24,420 bases of DNA from a virus (IMGVR_UViG_3300008117_000436:1-24420), one strand, 5' to 3'; shown: positions 1 through 6,445, counted from the stretch's first letter. Made by a program: numbers and translations. The notes: generated by a model not told the origin, from the sequence alone.

Positions 1-167
1 CGGACGGCGTCTGCGATGGTGTTGGCGACGTGCTCGTGACGCTCGTCATCTTTTGCGAGTTGCGAGGCATCCGCCTGGAGGACTGCCTTGCCAGTGCGTA
101 TGCGACCATCAAGGACCGGCGAGGCACGCTGACGGAAGACGGCGTGTTCGTGAAGGAGGAAGCATGA
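1..167 (+). CDS. MazG-like nucleotide pyrophosphohydrolase, C-terminal part (partial at window edge)
   Basis: Only the last 54 codons are visible, reading in frame from base 3 to a TGA at 165-167. The piece contains the sequence DGVGDVLVTLVIF, followed by GIRLEDCLASAY and IKDRRGTL..GVFVKE. This is the usual ending of phage MazG-like proteins: the last acidic ExxD-type metal-binding helix and then the IKDRxG tail. MazG-type enzymes hydrolyse (d)NTPs to monophosphates and pyrophosphate and act as all-alpha dimers in the cytoplasm; in phages they are thought to alter nucleotide or alarmone pools. The stop overlaps the next start (ATGA), so the two genes are translationally coupled. The N-terminus and the first metal ligands lie outside the window, so activity cannot be judged. 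Confidence 0.72.
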   Translation, partial: DGVCDGVGDVLVTLVIFCELRGIRLEDCLASAYATIKDRRGTLTEDGVFVKEEA

Positions 168-913
168 GCGACGAGGTGACACTCCGCGACACGTTCGCGG
201 CTGCGGCGTTGACGGGGCTGCTCTCCCGCCCGGCGTGGTTTCCCCATGAATGCGCGCCAGAAGCCTTCCGCTTGGCCGACGCCATGCTCTGCGAGCGGGC
301 GACAACGATTCATGACGCCGCGCCGGCGGCGAGAGCAGCGGATACGAGCGTTGAGTCGGTCGCGCCGCAACCGACAGCGCATCCGCATGGCACCGGCGAC
401 AATCATTCCGCGCCGGCTTGCGACGGCGCGGACGCGCTCTCCACCCCTGACAGCGGCGGAAGGATAAACCGCGCGGCTCACGGGGGGCAGCCACCAGCCC
501 GCAGCGGAGAGAGCGAGCGCCGAGACGTACCGCAGCCAGACAATGGCCGGGCGGCGGGTGGTCCGGCGCGCAATACACAGGAGCCGGTGGCGTGGGCGGT
601 GATGCCCGCCAACAGAGACTATTGCGTGACGCTATCCACGCGCAAGGGGTCTGCCCAAAAAGAAGCCGAGAGGAAGGTCAAGTTTGGCGAGTACGCGACG
701 ATGGACGACATCGTTGTCGTCCCGCTGTACCGCCATCCGCCGTGTCAAGATTCTTCGCAAAAAAACTTGACGCTCACGGCCCGCGAGCGGGAGGCGGTGC
801 GGTTCTGCGTCACAGCCTCGCTGCCAGAGACGGAGAAACTTGGCGGAGTGGCTGGCGAACTATGCCGGATGCGCGCCGCCACGCTGCGCGGACTGCTGGA
901 CAGGTTGCAGTGA
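164..913 (+). CDS. Modular hypothetical phage protein (249 aa)
   Basis: The start at 164 is chosen because GAAGGAGGA lies just upstream and the ATG overlaps the stop of the MazG-like gene; the reading frame is open further upstream but that part overlaps MazG. Three segments can be seen. Residues 5-46 (TLRDTFAAAALTGLL...AFRLADAMLCER) resemble the short helical N-terminus common in small phage proteins of unknown function. Residues 50-138 are a low-complexity linker rich in Ala, Pro, Gly, His and Arg. Residues 139-193 hold the EPVAWAV...VVPLYRHPP pattern seen in many uncharacterised phage proteins, and residues 203-249 form a helical tail (LTLTAREREAVRF...LRGLLDRLQ). It is probably a fusion of small early-gene domains. 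No function is assigned. Confidence 0.65.
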   Translation: MSDEVTLRDTFAAAALTGLLSRPAWFPHECAPEAFRLADAMLCERATTIHDAAPAARAADTSVESVAPQPTAHPHGTGDNHSAPACDGADALSTPDSGGRINRAAHGGQPPARSGESERRDVPQPDNGRAAGGPARNTQEPVAWAVMPANRDYCVTLSTRKGSAQKEAERKVKFGEYATMDDIVVVPLYRHPPCQDSSQKNLTLTAREREAVRFCVTASLPETEKLGGVAGELCRMRAATLRGLLDRLQ

Positions 914-938
914 CCACAGAACGCGCAGGATCAGCGGC
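914..938 (+). repeat. 25-bp direct repeat, copy 1
   Basis: The sequence begins CCACAGAAC directly after the TGA stop of the preceding gene and runs through GATCAG. It matches the segment at 1255-1279 at 20 of 25 positions by eye. Both copies sit immediately after the stop codon of a small gene. This suggests module exchange or a conserved intergenic element. Confidence 0.6.
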
Positions 939-951
939 TCGCGACCGCTGA
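931..951 (+). other. Perfect 7-bp hairpin between small genes
   Basis: TCAGCGG (931-937) is complementary to CCGCTGA (945-951), with a 7-nt loop. It has no following T-run, so it is not a classic intrinsic terminator. It lies 18 nt after the stop of the 249-aa gene, in a 115-nt gap that otherwise holds only the SD of the next gene. It could act in RNA processing or attenuation. Confidence 0.4.
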
Positions 952-1028
952 CGAAACTACACCGCAGACGGCATCGCGAGTCCGCTGCATCCGCTGGTTC
1001 TGCGAGCGAAGACAACAGGAGAGACAAG

Positions 1029-1253
1029 ATGCTGTGGATTGTCGGAAAGAATTTGGGCGACCCAGACCGCTGGGAGTTCCAGGGCGTATTTGATTCGGAA
1101 GAGCAGGCGGTAGCGGCTTGCTCCACGCAACGCGACGGAACGGTCGATATGTTTGTCGGGCCAGCAAAACTCAATACGGCAGTCGCAAGTAAAAAGCGGT
1201 CGTGGCCCGGTGCCTATTACCCGTTCACGAGGCGCAAGCGACGCGCCGAGTAG
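1029..1253 (+). CDS. Small conserved phage-type hypothetical protein (74 aa)
   Basis: ATG at 1029 follows an AGGAGA Shine-Dalgarno sequence at 1018-1023. The frame is open upstream, but the SD fixes this start. The protein has the pattern WIVGKNL...WEFQGVFDSEEQAVAAC...DMFVGPAKLN, which I recognise as a recurrent small phage protein of unknown function. It is soluble, with alternating beta strands and one helix (about residues 22-31), and a basic tail (KKRSW...RRKRRAE). The gene is flanked on both sides by the same 25-bp direct repeat, so it may be a mobile small-gene cassette. No enzymatic motif is visible. Confidence 0.7.
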   Translation: MLWIVGKNLGDPDRWEFQGVFDSEEQAVAACSTQRDGTVDMFVGPAKLNTAVASKKRSWPGAYYPFTRRKRRAE

Positions 1254-1254
1254 T

Positions 1255-1279
1255 CCACAGAACACGAAAGATCAGGAGC
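1255..1279 (+). repeat. 25-bp direct repeat, copy 2
   Basis: This is the second copy of the element at 914-938, again just after a stop codon (TAG 1251-1253). In this copy the end of the repeat reads CAGGAGC and so supplies the Shine-Dalgarno sequence for the gene starting at 1285. The first copy has CAGCGGC at that position and lacks an SD. Confidence 0.6.
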
Positions 1280-1284
1280 ATCGC

Positions 1285-1593
1285 ATGAGCGATTCAGACA
1301 ACACGCAGGACTCGGCGGCGATGTCTCCTGCATCGACTGGTTATGGCTGGGCGGGTCGATTCATCGCGTGGATTGCTCTTGCCGCATGGATTGGCACCGG
1401 CTGCGCGCAACGCAACGACACGCCTCCAAAGCCGCAGGAGGTGGTGACGGTGTGCAGCGGCTGTGGAACGGAATGGTGGTCGCAAAGCGGCAAAAAACCA
1501 GAACCGATCACAAAATGCCCCAACTGCCCGATGTCAGAGGAGGAGTTGGCGGCATTGCTAGAGCAAACGCGGAAGCAAACTGAGAAGCCATAA
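1285..1593 (+). CDS. Small membrane-anchored zinc-ribbon protein (102 aa)
   Basis: ATG 1285 is preceded by CAGGAG at 1273-1278. A hydrophobic segment at residues 22-39 (WAGRFIAWIALAAWIGTG) ends at Cys40. The -3 position relative to this Cys is Gly, so a canonical lipobox is absent and a plain membrane anchor is more likely than a lipoprotein. After a Pro-rich spacer comes a four-cysteine zinc ribbon, CSGC (57-60) and CPNC (78-81), and then a charged C-terminal helix. The overall plan, membrane anchor plus short spacer plus zinc ribbon, resembles that of the lipoprotein encoded at 6445-6696. Function is unknown; a role at the host membrane is inferred. Confidence 0.65.
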   Translation: MSDSDNTQDSAAMSPASTGYGWAGRFIAWIALAAWIGTGCAQRNDTPPKPQEVVTVCSGCGTEWWSQSGKKPEPITKCPNCPMSEEELAALLEQTRKQTEKP

Positions 1594-1708
1594 CCAGTGT
1601 TTCTACGGAACCGTATAACGTGCCGCCTCTGTCGCGGTACTCATAACGTCTAGGCGGTTTTGCCGATTATCGGCTGCATAACATGACAGACAGCATGGAG
1701 GACATGAG
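1594..1708 (+). other. Intergenic segment with two inverted repeats
   Basis: No convincing gene is seen here. GCCGATTATCGGC at 1662-1674 is a near-perfect 13-bp palindrome (6-bp arms with one central base) and could be a dimeric-regulator operator. CCGCCT (1623-1628) and AGGCGG (1652-1657) form a second inverted repeat around a 23-nt loop. The segment is more AT-rich than its surroundings. A GGAGG Shine-Dalgarno sequence at 1697-1701 serves the small gene at 1709. Confidence 0.4.
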
Positions 1709-1877
1709 ATGAGGCTGCTCAACGCCATCAACGCCCGCTGGAAACACGCTGCGGCATGAGTTGGCGCTTGCTCGTCACCAAGCCCGGTGGTTTGCCGAGT
1801 ACGCCAACGACCTGCAGTTGGCGATGCTGCTCTCGGAGTTCACGGAGCCAGAAGAGGCTGGCGTGCTGGAAGTTTGA
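1709..1877 (+). pseudogene. Small gene apparently interrupted by a frameshift
   Basis: ATG 1709 has a strong GGAGG SD seven bases upstream, but the frame (MRLLNAINARWKHAAA) stops after 16 codons at TGA 1757-1759. In the +1 frame, coding continues smoothly to a stop at 1875-1877 with natural-looking helical sequence (ELALARHQARWFAEYANDL, then QLAMLLSEFTEPEEAG). Read together, the two pieces give one plausible protein of about 55 aa, similar in style to small helical phage proteins. No obvious slippery sequence is present at the junction. A one-base indel (real or sequencing error) or separate initiation at TTG 1761 are the main options. The RusA gene starts 21 nt later. Confidence 0.42.
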
Positions 1878-1898
1878 CACGCTCGCCATGCTTCGTGC

Positions 1899-2300
1899 AT
1901 GGCATTGACGTTCACGATTCCAGGCGAGCCCGTTCCGCAGCCGCGCCCGCGAGTCTCGACGCGTGGCGGTTTCGCTCGCGCCTACGTGCCGGCGAAGCAT
2001 CCCGTCCATGCGTACCGAGCGGCGATTGCGAACGCTGCTCGAGCGGCTGGGGCTGGCGTCCACGGCGAACCCGTCAGCGTTGTCATCGACTTCGTATGGG
2101 AGCGGCCCAAGTCGCATCTGCGGAAGAGCGGCGTAAAGCCCGACGCCCCGGTGCTGCCACGGCCGGATCTCGACAACACCACGAAGGCAGTTCTGGACTC
2201 GCTGAACGGCGTGGCATGGGAAGACGATTCCCAGGTGCAGCGGCTTGTCGTGGAGAAGTCATACGGCCCGGAGGCACGGACCACCGTGCGAATCACATGA
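1899..2300 (+). CDS. rusA: RusA-family Holliday junction resolvase
   Basis: The 133-aa protein has the length and motifs of RusA endodeoxyribonucleases. The N-terminal strand FTIPGEPVPQPRPRVS (residues 5-20) is typical. The catalytic core RPDLDN (Asp90 and Asp92) is followed by TTKAVLDSLNGVAWEDDSQV, which supplies the further conserved acidic residues (Asp109/Asp110). RusA dimers resolve four-way junctions with Mg2+; phages use them to debranch replicating DNA before packaging. No good SD precedes ATG 1899, so expression may depend on coupling to the small gene ending at 1877. The stop overlaps the next start (ATGA at 2297-2300). Confidence 0.9.
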   Translation: MALTFTIPGEPVPQPRPRVSTRGGFARAYVPAKHPVHAYRAAIANAARAAGAGVHGEPVSVVIDFVWERPKSHLRKSGVKPDAPVLPRPDLDNTTKAVLDSLNGVAWEDDSQVQRLVVEKSYGPEARTTVRIT

Positions 2301-2827
2301 TTAAGCCAGTGCATCGCAATATGTTCCCGTTGTTCCTCAATGCTCTTGGCCTGAACGGCACTGCCGTCGAGGTTGGTGTGGCCGAAGGCAAGTACGCTTC
2401 GGCGTTCTTGTCGCTGTGGACTGGCCGTTACGTCATGGTGGACCGCTGGCAGCACATCGACGGGTACGACGATGTCATGAACGGCCCCGACGCTGAGCAC
2501 GAGGTGCGTTACCGCCAGGCAATGGACGTGGCTAACGCATACGCCGGTCGTGTCGAAGTCTGCCGCATGGACTCTGCTGCTGCTGCGGCCTTGTTCCCTG
2601 ACCGCTCCCTCGACTTCGTCTACATCGACGGCGACCACTCTTACGAAGGCTGCCGCCGCGACATCCTCGCGTGGGCACCGAAGATCCGCGTGGGTGGCGT
2701 GTTGGCTGGGCACGACTACTACAACCAGCCGCCATTTGAGGTCCGCAAGGCAGTTGCCGTGACGTGCGGCGGCCCGTGCGGTGTGACACAAGAGCCCTGC
2801 CCGTCGTGGTGGGTAATGGTGGGCTAA
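2297..2827 (+). CDS. Class I SAM-dependent methyltransferase (176 aa)
   Basis: ATG 2297 overlaps the RusA stop. The frame is open far upstream, but that part is a shadow of rusA. SAM-binding motif I is visible as VEVGVAEGKYA (residues 24-34), with an acidic residue after strand beta2 at VDR (48-50). LDFVYIDGDHSYEG (105-118) and the following GGVLAGHDY (133-141) match the methyltransferase_24-like family often found beside sugar-modifying genes. A single Rossmann domain without a DNA target-recognition domain argues against a DNA methylase. Together with the two downstream glycosyltransferases it probably modifies a glycan or small molecule, perhaps by O-methylation of a virion or host sugar. 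The stop overlaps the next start (TAATG). Confidence 0.8.
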   Translation: MIKPVHRNMFPLFLNALGLNGTAVEVGVAEGKYASAFLSLWTGRYVMVDRWQHIDGYDDVMNGPDAEHEVRYRQAMDVANAYAGRVEVCRMDSAAAAALFPDRSLDFVYIDGDHSYEGCRRDILAWAPKIRVGGVLAGHDYYNQPPFEVRKAVAVTCGGPCGVTQEPCPSWWVMVG

Positions 2828-3126
2828 TGGACAAGAGAACTCGTCTGCGTTTTGAGCGAATGTGGCGCGACGGCGTCGGGCTGTCGCAAATTGCCAAGAC
2901 GCTCGGGTATTCGTTCTCGACGCTTGCCAAGCTCCGCATCATTTACGGATTGGAAAAGCGGTATGGAGCCGACGACGACGAATCCCCTCCGACGCCGGAA
3001 GTCATCCGCATCCGCTGCCTGGAACAACAAACCAACTGGACGCCAACGGAACGCAGGTCGCGGTGGCGGGGCCAGCCGCACACCGTCTACCAGAACATCA
3101 CCGGATATGGCCACGAACGACAATAG
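2827..3126 (+). CDS. Small helix-turn-helix-like protein (99 aa)
   Basis: ATG 2827 overlaps the TAA of the methyltransferase gene. Residues 6-40 (LRFERMWRDGVGLSQIAKTL, then a turn and FSTLAKLRIIYGL) look like a helix-turn-helix of the kind found in small phage DNA-binding proteins and terminase-like HTH domains. The C-terminal half is basic and aromatic (RRSRWRGQP) with no recognisable domain. It overlaps the next gene by 20 bases. It could be a local transcription regulator, but the position inside a modification cassette gives no clear hint. Confidence 0.6.
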   Translation: MDKRTRLRFERMWRDGVGLSQIAKTLGYSFSTLAKLRIIYGLEKRYGADDDESPPTPEVIRIRCLEQQTNWTPTERRSRWRGQPHTVYQNITGYGHERQ

Positions 3127-3877
3127 AAACACCTGCGTGGTCATGACGCTATGCAGTCGCCCGGCGTACACGCGTCAGGTGCTCGAGGCTCTTGCCCGAT
3201 GCGATGACGTGGACCGATTCCCTATCGGCCTGCTGTGCGAGCCTGTGAATGATGAGGTCATCGACATTGCGGCAAAGTTCACGACGCTGCCGCATGTAAA
3301 AGCGTTTGTGATGGTTGGCTCGCAGCGGGTGGGCTGCAACATCAACACGTACTCGGCACTTGCGTACGGGTTTGACCATCACGAGCGAGTCATTGCCCTG
3401 GAGGATGACACGGTGCCGGGCCGTGACTTCCTGCGGTTCGCCGACTGGGGGCTGACGCAGTACGAGAAAGACGCCACCGTGTTCAGCGTGTGCGGCTACC
3501 AGCGGACGCCGGTGGAAGAAGTCGGATACCGGAATGCAGTGGTTCGGGAGTCGTGGTTTACGCCGTGGGGCTGGGCGACCTGGCGTGACCGCTGGCACAG
3601 CATCCGAGAGCATTGGCCAGCGGATGACCGGCAGGTGTCCTGGGACACGGTCATCGACAAGCTCACGCGACGGAATAGGTATGAGGTGCGGCCCATGTTG
3701 GCACGCATCCAGAACATTGGGGCGGAAGGTGGTGCGCACGTGCCCGGCGCGGCGTGGCATGCTGCGCACCACCTCAACCGCCACTGGGTCGAGACCGTGC
3801 CCGGCCCGCGTGTGGACGAATGGCACGAAGTGAGTTCGAGCGAAACTGTGGCACTGAGGGCAAACCACCCATGCTAA
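3107..3877 (+). CDS. Glycosyltransferase, GT-A fold, GNT-I/GT2-like (256 aa)
   Basis: ATG 3107 is the first start of this frame that leaves only a short (20-nt) overlap with the preceding gene. The N-terminal strand CVVMTLCSRPAYTRQVLEAL (residues 10-29) is typical of nucleotide-sugar-binding GT-A enzymes. VIALEDDTVPGRDFL (95-109) carries the metal-binding EDD in place of DxD. WGWATWRDRW (154-163) and RIQNIGAEGGAH (200-211) match the sugar-acceptor side of GNT-I-like bacterial sugar transferases. It should transfer a sugar from an NDP-sugar. Substrate and acceptor are unknown. It is followed directly by a second transferase gene (7-base overlap). Confidence 0.78.
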   Translation: MATNDNRNTCVVMTLCSRPAYTRQVLEALARCDDVDRFPIGLLCEPVNDEVIDIAAKFTTLPHVKAFVMVGSQRVGCNINTYSALAYGFDHHERVIALEDDTVPGRDFLRFADWGLTQYEKDATVFSVCGYQRTPVEEVGYRNAVVRESWFTPWGWATWRDRWHSIREHWPADDRQVSWDTVIDKLTRRNRYEVRPMLARIQNIGAEGGAHVPGAAWHAAHHLNRHWVETVPGPRVDEWHEVSSSETVALRANHPC

Positions 3878-4560
3878 GAATCTGCACGTATCACACGCCG
3901 ACGCACAAGGCGATGTGCCAGCGGTTCGTCCTGTCGCGGGCGTGGGGATTCAAGGAGGTGCGGTCCTACGAGTACGGCCAGACGTGCCCGACCGGGGCGT
4001 TCAAATCCGAGGGCTGGAATCGGTGCATGAACGACAAGCTCGACTGCCTCATGCGGTTGCCGATGGACGGCACGCCCACGGTGTACGTCGACGCCGATGT
4101 GTGCCTGATGCCGGGGTTGCACGATTGGGCCGAGCGGCAGTTTGCCGACCTCGACTTCGACGGCGTGGCGATGAGCGATGACATCGTCCAGTGGTGTGCG
4201 GGCGTGATGCTCTTTCGGCCCACGTCTCGCGTCCATGCGTGGTGGCGGTTGATTGCGGACCTGTCGGCTATCTGGGACTTGCCCGACCAGGAGGTTATTG
4301 ACCAACTGCGGCAGCATTCGCAGCAGCGGGGCACGACGCTGCCTGTGCCGCTGACGGTGTTGCCGCGTGACCGGGTGTGCAACTGGGCGACGGTCAGCCA
4401 GCCGAACGTGCCGCCACCGTGGACGGGCGAACCGTTCGAGGTGCCGCCGACATGCGTGGCGTGGCACGCGAATTGGGCTGTTGGCGTGGACACGAAGGCC
4501 GAGATGTTGCGGCGAGTGGCGACAGGGGAAACCTCCACCACGCCCGTGACGGCGGCGTAG
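3871..4560 (+). CDS. Putative nucleotide-sugar transferase with DxD motif (229 aa)
   Basis: ATG 3871 overlaps the previous stop by 7 bases. The protein has TVYVDADVCLMPGL (residues 70-83), a DxD metal/nucleotide-sugar motif (Asp74, Asp76) placed as in 'nucleotide-diphospho-sugar transferase' families. WCAGVMLFRPTSRVHAWWRL (108-127) and then DQEVIDQL (about 138-145) fit the later strand/helix pattern (…G.M.FRPT…DQ…) of these GT-A proteins. The N-terminal part (YHTPTHKAMCQRFVLSRAWG) is unusual. It likely adds a second sugar after the neighbouring transferase. It is less certain than its neighbour because overall similarity to a named family is limited. Confidence 0.65.
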   Translation: MLRICTYHTPTHKAMCQRFVLSRAWGFKEVRSYEYGQTCPTGAFKSEGWNRCMNDKLDCLMRLPMDGTPTVYVDADVCLMPGLHDWAERQFADLDFDGVAMSDDIVQWCAGVMLFRPTSRVHAWWRLIADLSAIWDLPDQEVIDQLRQHSQQRGTTLPVPLTVLPRDRVCNWATVSQPNVPPPWTGEPFEVPPTCVAWHANWAVGVDTKAEMLRRVATGETSTTPVTAA

Positions 4561-4715
4561 GCTGAACAGGACGGCACGGAGGCCGTATGAGCGGGTTTTC
4601 ACGAGACCGCGACAGCAACCGGCGTCGGGTCGAAATCCCCCGCCATGCGATTGGTATCTGTCACAGCGACGGTGCCTACAGCCGCGGTCGCATCACGTCA
4701 CGAAGGACGCATCTC
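4561..4715 (+). other. Leader/intergenic segment with hairpin and alternative start
   Basis: This 155-nt gap can be read as an N-terminal extension of the next gene from ATG 4587, which has GGAGG at 4578-4582. I prefer ATG 4716, since the extension is Arg-rich and looks random. ACGGC (4571-4575) pairs with GCCGT (4582-4586), placing that SD in a small hairpin just before ATG 4587. The segment begins within a CGTAGGCTGAAC motif (4556-4567) that recurs in two other gaps of this window. Confidence 0.35.
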
Positions 4716-5018
4716 ATGGGTAACTACGGTGCCACGCCTGCCGAGGCTGCGAAGTACGGCAACACGCTGAACCTCTGGCAGTCGCTCATGCTGCTGCAGC
4801 GGTGGAGCCCGTTGATTGGCTACGGCCAGCGGTTCGTGCAGGAACTCGACCCGTACCGCAAGAGCATCATCGTGGGCGAAGCCGCTGAATGGCTGGCATC
4901 GCAGACGGCGGCACAGACCGATGACCGGCTCGTCCGGTTGCTCGCGGACCTCCTGCGGACGAAGGAAGGCGAAGCCCTGGTGCGGTTCATCCTGCTCCAA
5001 GTTGAGGCCGTGCGGTGA
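4716..5018 (+). CDS. Hypothetical phage protein (100 aa)
   Basis: The start at 4716 has AAGGA at 4703-4707 and gives an ordinary-looking N-terminus (MGNYGATPAEAAKYGNTLNL). An upstream ATG at 4587 in the same frame is possible and would add 43 Arg-rich residues. The protein is mostly helical and soluble: QSLMLLQRWSPLIGYGQRF, then an acidic helix with EAAEWLASQTAAQTDDRLVR, LLADLLRTKEGEALVRFILL and a short tail. I do not recognise the family. It is coupled to the next gene by a GTGA overlap and opens the envelope/lysis-like cassette, which is the only hint to its role. Confidence 0.6.
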   Translation: MGNYGATPAEAAKYGNTLNLWQSLMLLQRWSPLIGYGQRFVQELDPYRKSIIVGEAAEWLASQTAAQTDDRLVRLLADLLRTKEGEALVRFILLQVEAVR

Positions 5019-5557
5019 ATGAAAGCGTCTTTCGTATCGCTGCCGTCGCTCTTGCGGCGGCTCTACTCGCTGCTCCCTACTGGGCACAGATCCAAGCCCT
5101 CGCGTACCGTGCGGTGGAAGCCGTGCGTTCGCAGGCCTGGCTCATCGGCCGGATCGTCGCCGCCGGTCTGCTGATTGCCGCCGCGTGGGGCAAGGTGCCG
5201 CTGCCGACGCTGCCAACTGTCAAGGTTCCCTTGACGGTTGCGACGCCGAGCGACGAGATGCAACGCCTTGTGGCTGCATTGTGGACTCGTGCGGGCGTGG
5301 TCGCTGCTGGCGATGCCGTCACGGCACAAGTGGCGTTCGCCGACACGCGAGCCCTGCGGGACTTCACCGCCTTGTCGGTGGACATTGGCTGGCGTCGCAT
5401 CGGAAAGCACGCTCCCGGCTCCCAGGAATCGCTCAGGGCGGCCGTCGAGGCCGCCTATGGCTCCGCACTCGGCAAAGACGTGACGCCCGTCACGAGCGAA
5501 CTGCGGGGCCGATACGTTGAGTTCGCCAACGCCGTCGCCTGGGCTGCCACGAGGTGA
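5015..5557 (+). CDS. Two-TM membrane protein of the lysis-like cassette (180 aa)
   Basis: It starts at GTG 5015, overlapping the preceding TGA by 4 bases; no ATG in this frame fits better. Two hydrophobic helices are visible: about residues 6-22 (FRIAAVALAAALLAAPY) and 42-58 (WLIGRIVAAGLLIAAAW). A soluble C-terminal domain of about 120 residues without recognisable motifs follows. Two TM helices at the N-terminus, placed directly before a peptidase gene, would fit a pore-forming or anchoring role, but a 120-residue tail is long for a holin. Not a known family to me. Confidence 0.6.
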   Translation: MNESVFRIAAVALAAALLAAPYWAQIQALAYRAVEAVRSQAWLIGRIVAAGLLIAAAWGKVPLPTLPTVKVPLTVATPSDEMQRLVAALWTRAGVVAAGDAVTAQVAFADTRALRDFTALSVDIGWRRIGKHAPGSQESLRAAVEAAYGSALGKDVTPVTSELRGRYVEFANAVAWAATR

Positions 5558-5560
5558 CGC

Positions 5561-6445
5561 ATGGCCGAGCATGGCATGGGGTATTTGCCCGACCCGGAAG
5601 GTGCCGAGGCGTTCGTCGCCAGCCTGCCGCATCCCACGCTGGCATCCGCTGGCCCTGACCTGCGGGCGGCCGGCGAAGACGTGATGCTGTACCCCGCCCT
5701 GCTGGCGTGCCAGCCGTCCTGGCGGCGTGGCTCGCAGGGGCAGGTCGGCTCGTGCGTCGGCTGGGGCTCCAGCCTCGCCGTGGACGTGCTCGCGGCGTGC
5801 GACATCGTCTGGCGGAAGGAAGCCGAATCGTGGAACGGCCGCACCATCGAGGCCAGCCTGTACGGGCTGTCTCGCGTGGAAAGTCGCGGGCTGAAGGCAA
5901 ACAACGGTGGCGACGGGTCCACCGGCTTTCACGCCGCTAAGAGCATCCGCGACTACGGGTGCCTGCACTACGGCGTGGACTACGGCGGGCAGCGGTTCGA
6001 CCAGCACTCATCACAGCGGGAACGCGACTGGGGCCGTACGGGGCTGCCCGATGAGTTGGAGCCGTTTGCCAAGGAGCGGCGGTGCAAAGAGACCACGCTG
6101 GCGACCACGTTTGACGAGGCGGCTGCGGCAATCAGCAACGGCTACCCCGTGGTGCCGTGCAGCGGGCAGGGCTTTTCCATGAGCCGCGACGCCGATGGGT
6201 TCTGCGCCCCCGGCGGCGTGTGGTGGCATTGCATGTGCTTCATCGGCGTGCGATTCGGCAAGCGGCCCGGGGTCGGCAAGCATTTCCCCGTGGACATGCC
6301 CGAGGCGGTTCGCAACTGCTCATTCTGGGTCGATGCCGACGTGGCAACGCGGATGCTCGCGGGCCGCGACTCCTACGTCTATGCGGGATACAACGGCTTC
6401 AAGCCGACGCAACTGCCCGACCACTGGCTGCGGGGGATTCTCTGA
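5561..6445 (+). CDS. Papain-like (C1-type) cysteine peptidase (294 aa)
   Basis: The papain active-site block is recognisable. SQGQVGSCVGWGSSLAVDV holds Gln59 (oxyanion hole) exactly six residues before Cys65 (nucleophile), as Gln19/Cys25 in papain. NNGGDGSTGFHAAKSIRDYG (residues 114-133) matches the substrate-binding NGG..-S-A----YG region. VWWHCMCFIGVRFG (220-233) supplies the catalytic His223, and NCSFW (252-256) lies where NSW is expected. There is no signal peptide or propeptide. It is more Cys-rich than most cytoplasmic proteins (9 Cys). It follows a two-TM protein and precedes a lipoprotein and two small membrane proteins. Possible roles are a proteolytic endolysin, a virion-associated peptidase or an anti-host factor. 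The start is at TGACGCATG with GAGGTG as SD. Confidence 0.75.
   Translation: MAEHGMGYLPDPEGAEAFVASLPHPTLASAGPDLRAAGEDVMLYPALLACQPSWRRGSQGQVGSCVGWGSSLAVDVLAACDIVWRKEAESWNGRTIEASLYGLSRVESRGLKANNGGDGSTGFHAAKSIRDYGCLHYGVDYGGQRFDQHSSQRERDWGRTGLPDELEPFAKERRCKETTLATTFDEAAAAISNGYPVVPCSGQGFSMSRDADGFCAPGGVWWHCMCFIGVRFGKRPGVGKHFPVDMPEAVRNCSFWVDADVATRMLAGRDSYVYAGYNGFKPTQLPDHWLRGIL

Noticed and set aside
53-163. Upstream extension of the 249-aa gene
   Set aside because: It would overlap the MazG-like C-terminus, and the SD and ATGA junction point to ATG 164.
1982-2791. Minus-strand open frame (269 codons) opposite rusA and the methyltransferase
   Set aside because: Both + strand genes have clear catalytic motifs; the minus frame has none and no SD.
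4626-4641. GGGTCGAAATCCCCC looks like a tRNA T-arm
   Set aside because: No acceptor stem, D-arm or anticodon arm can be built around it at the right distances; no tRNA called.
5063-6007. Long minus-strand open frame (314 codons) opposite the two-TM and peptidase genes
   Set aside because: Shadow of GC-rich coding on the + strand; the + strand frames carry papain motifs, TM helices and coupled starts, while this frame is Arg/Pro/His-rich without motifs.
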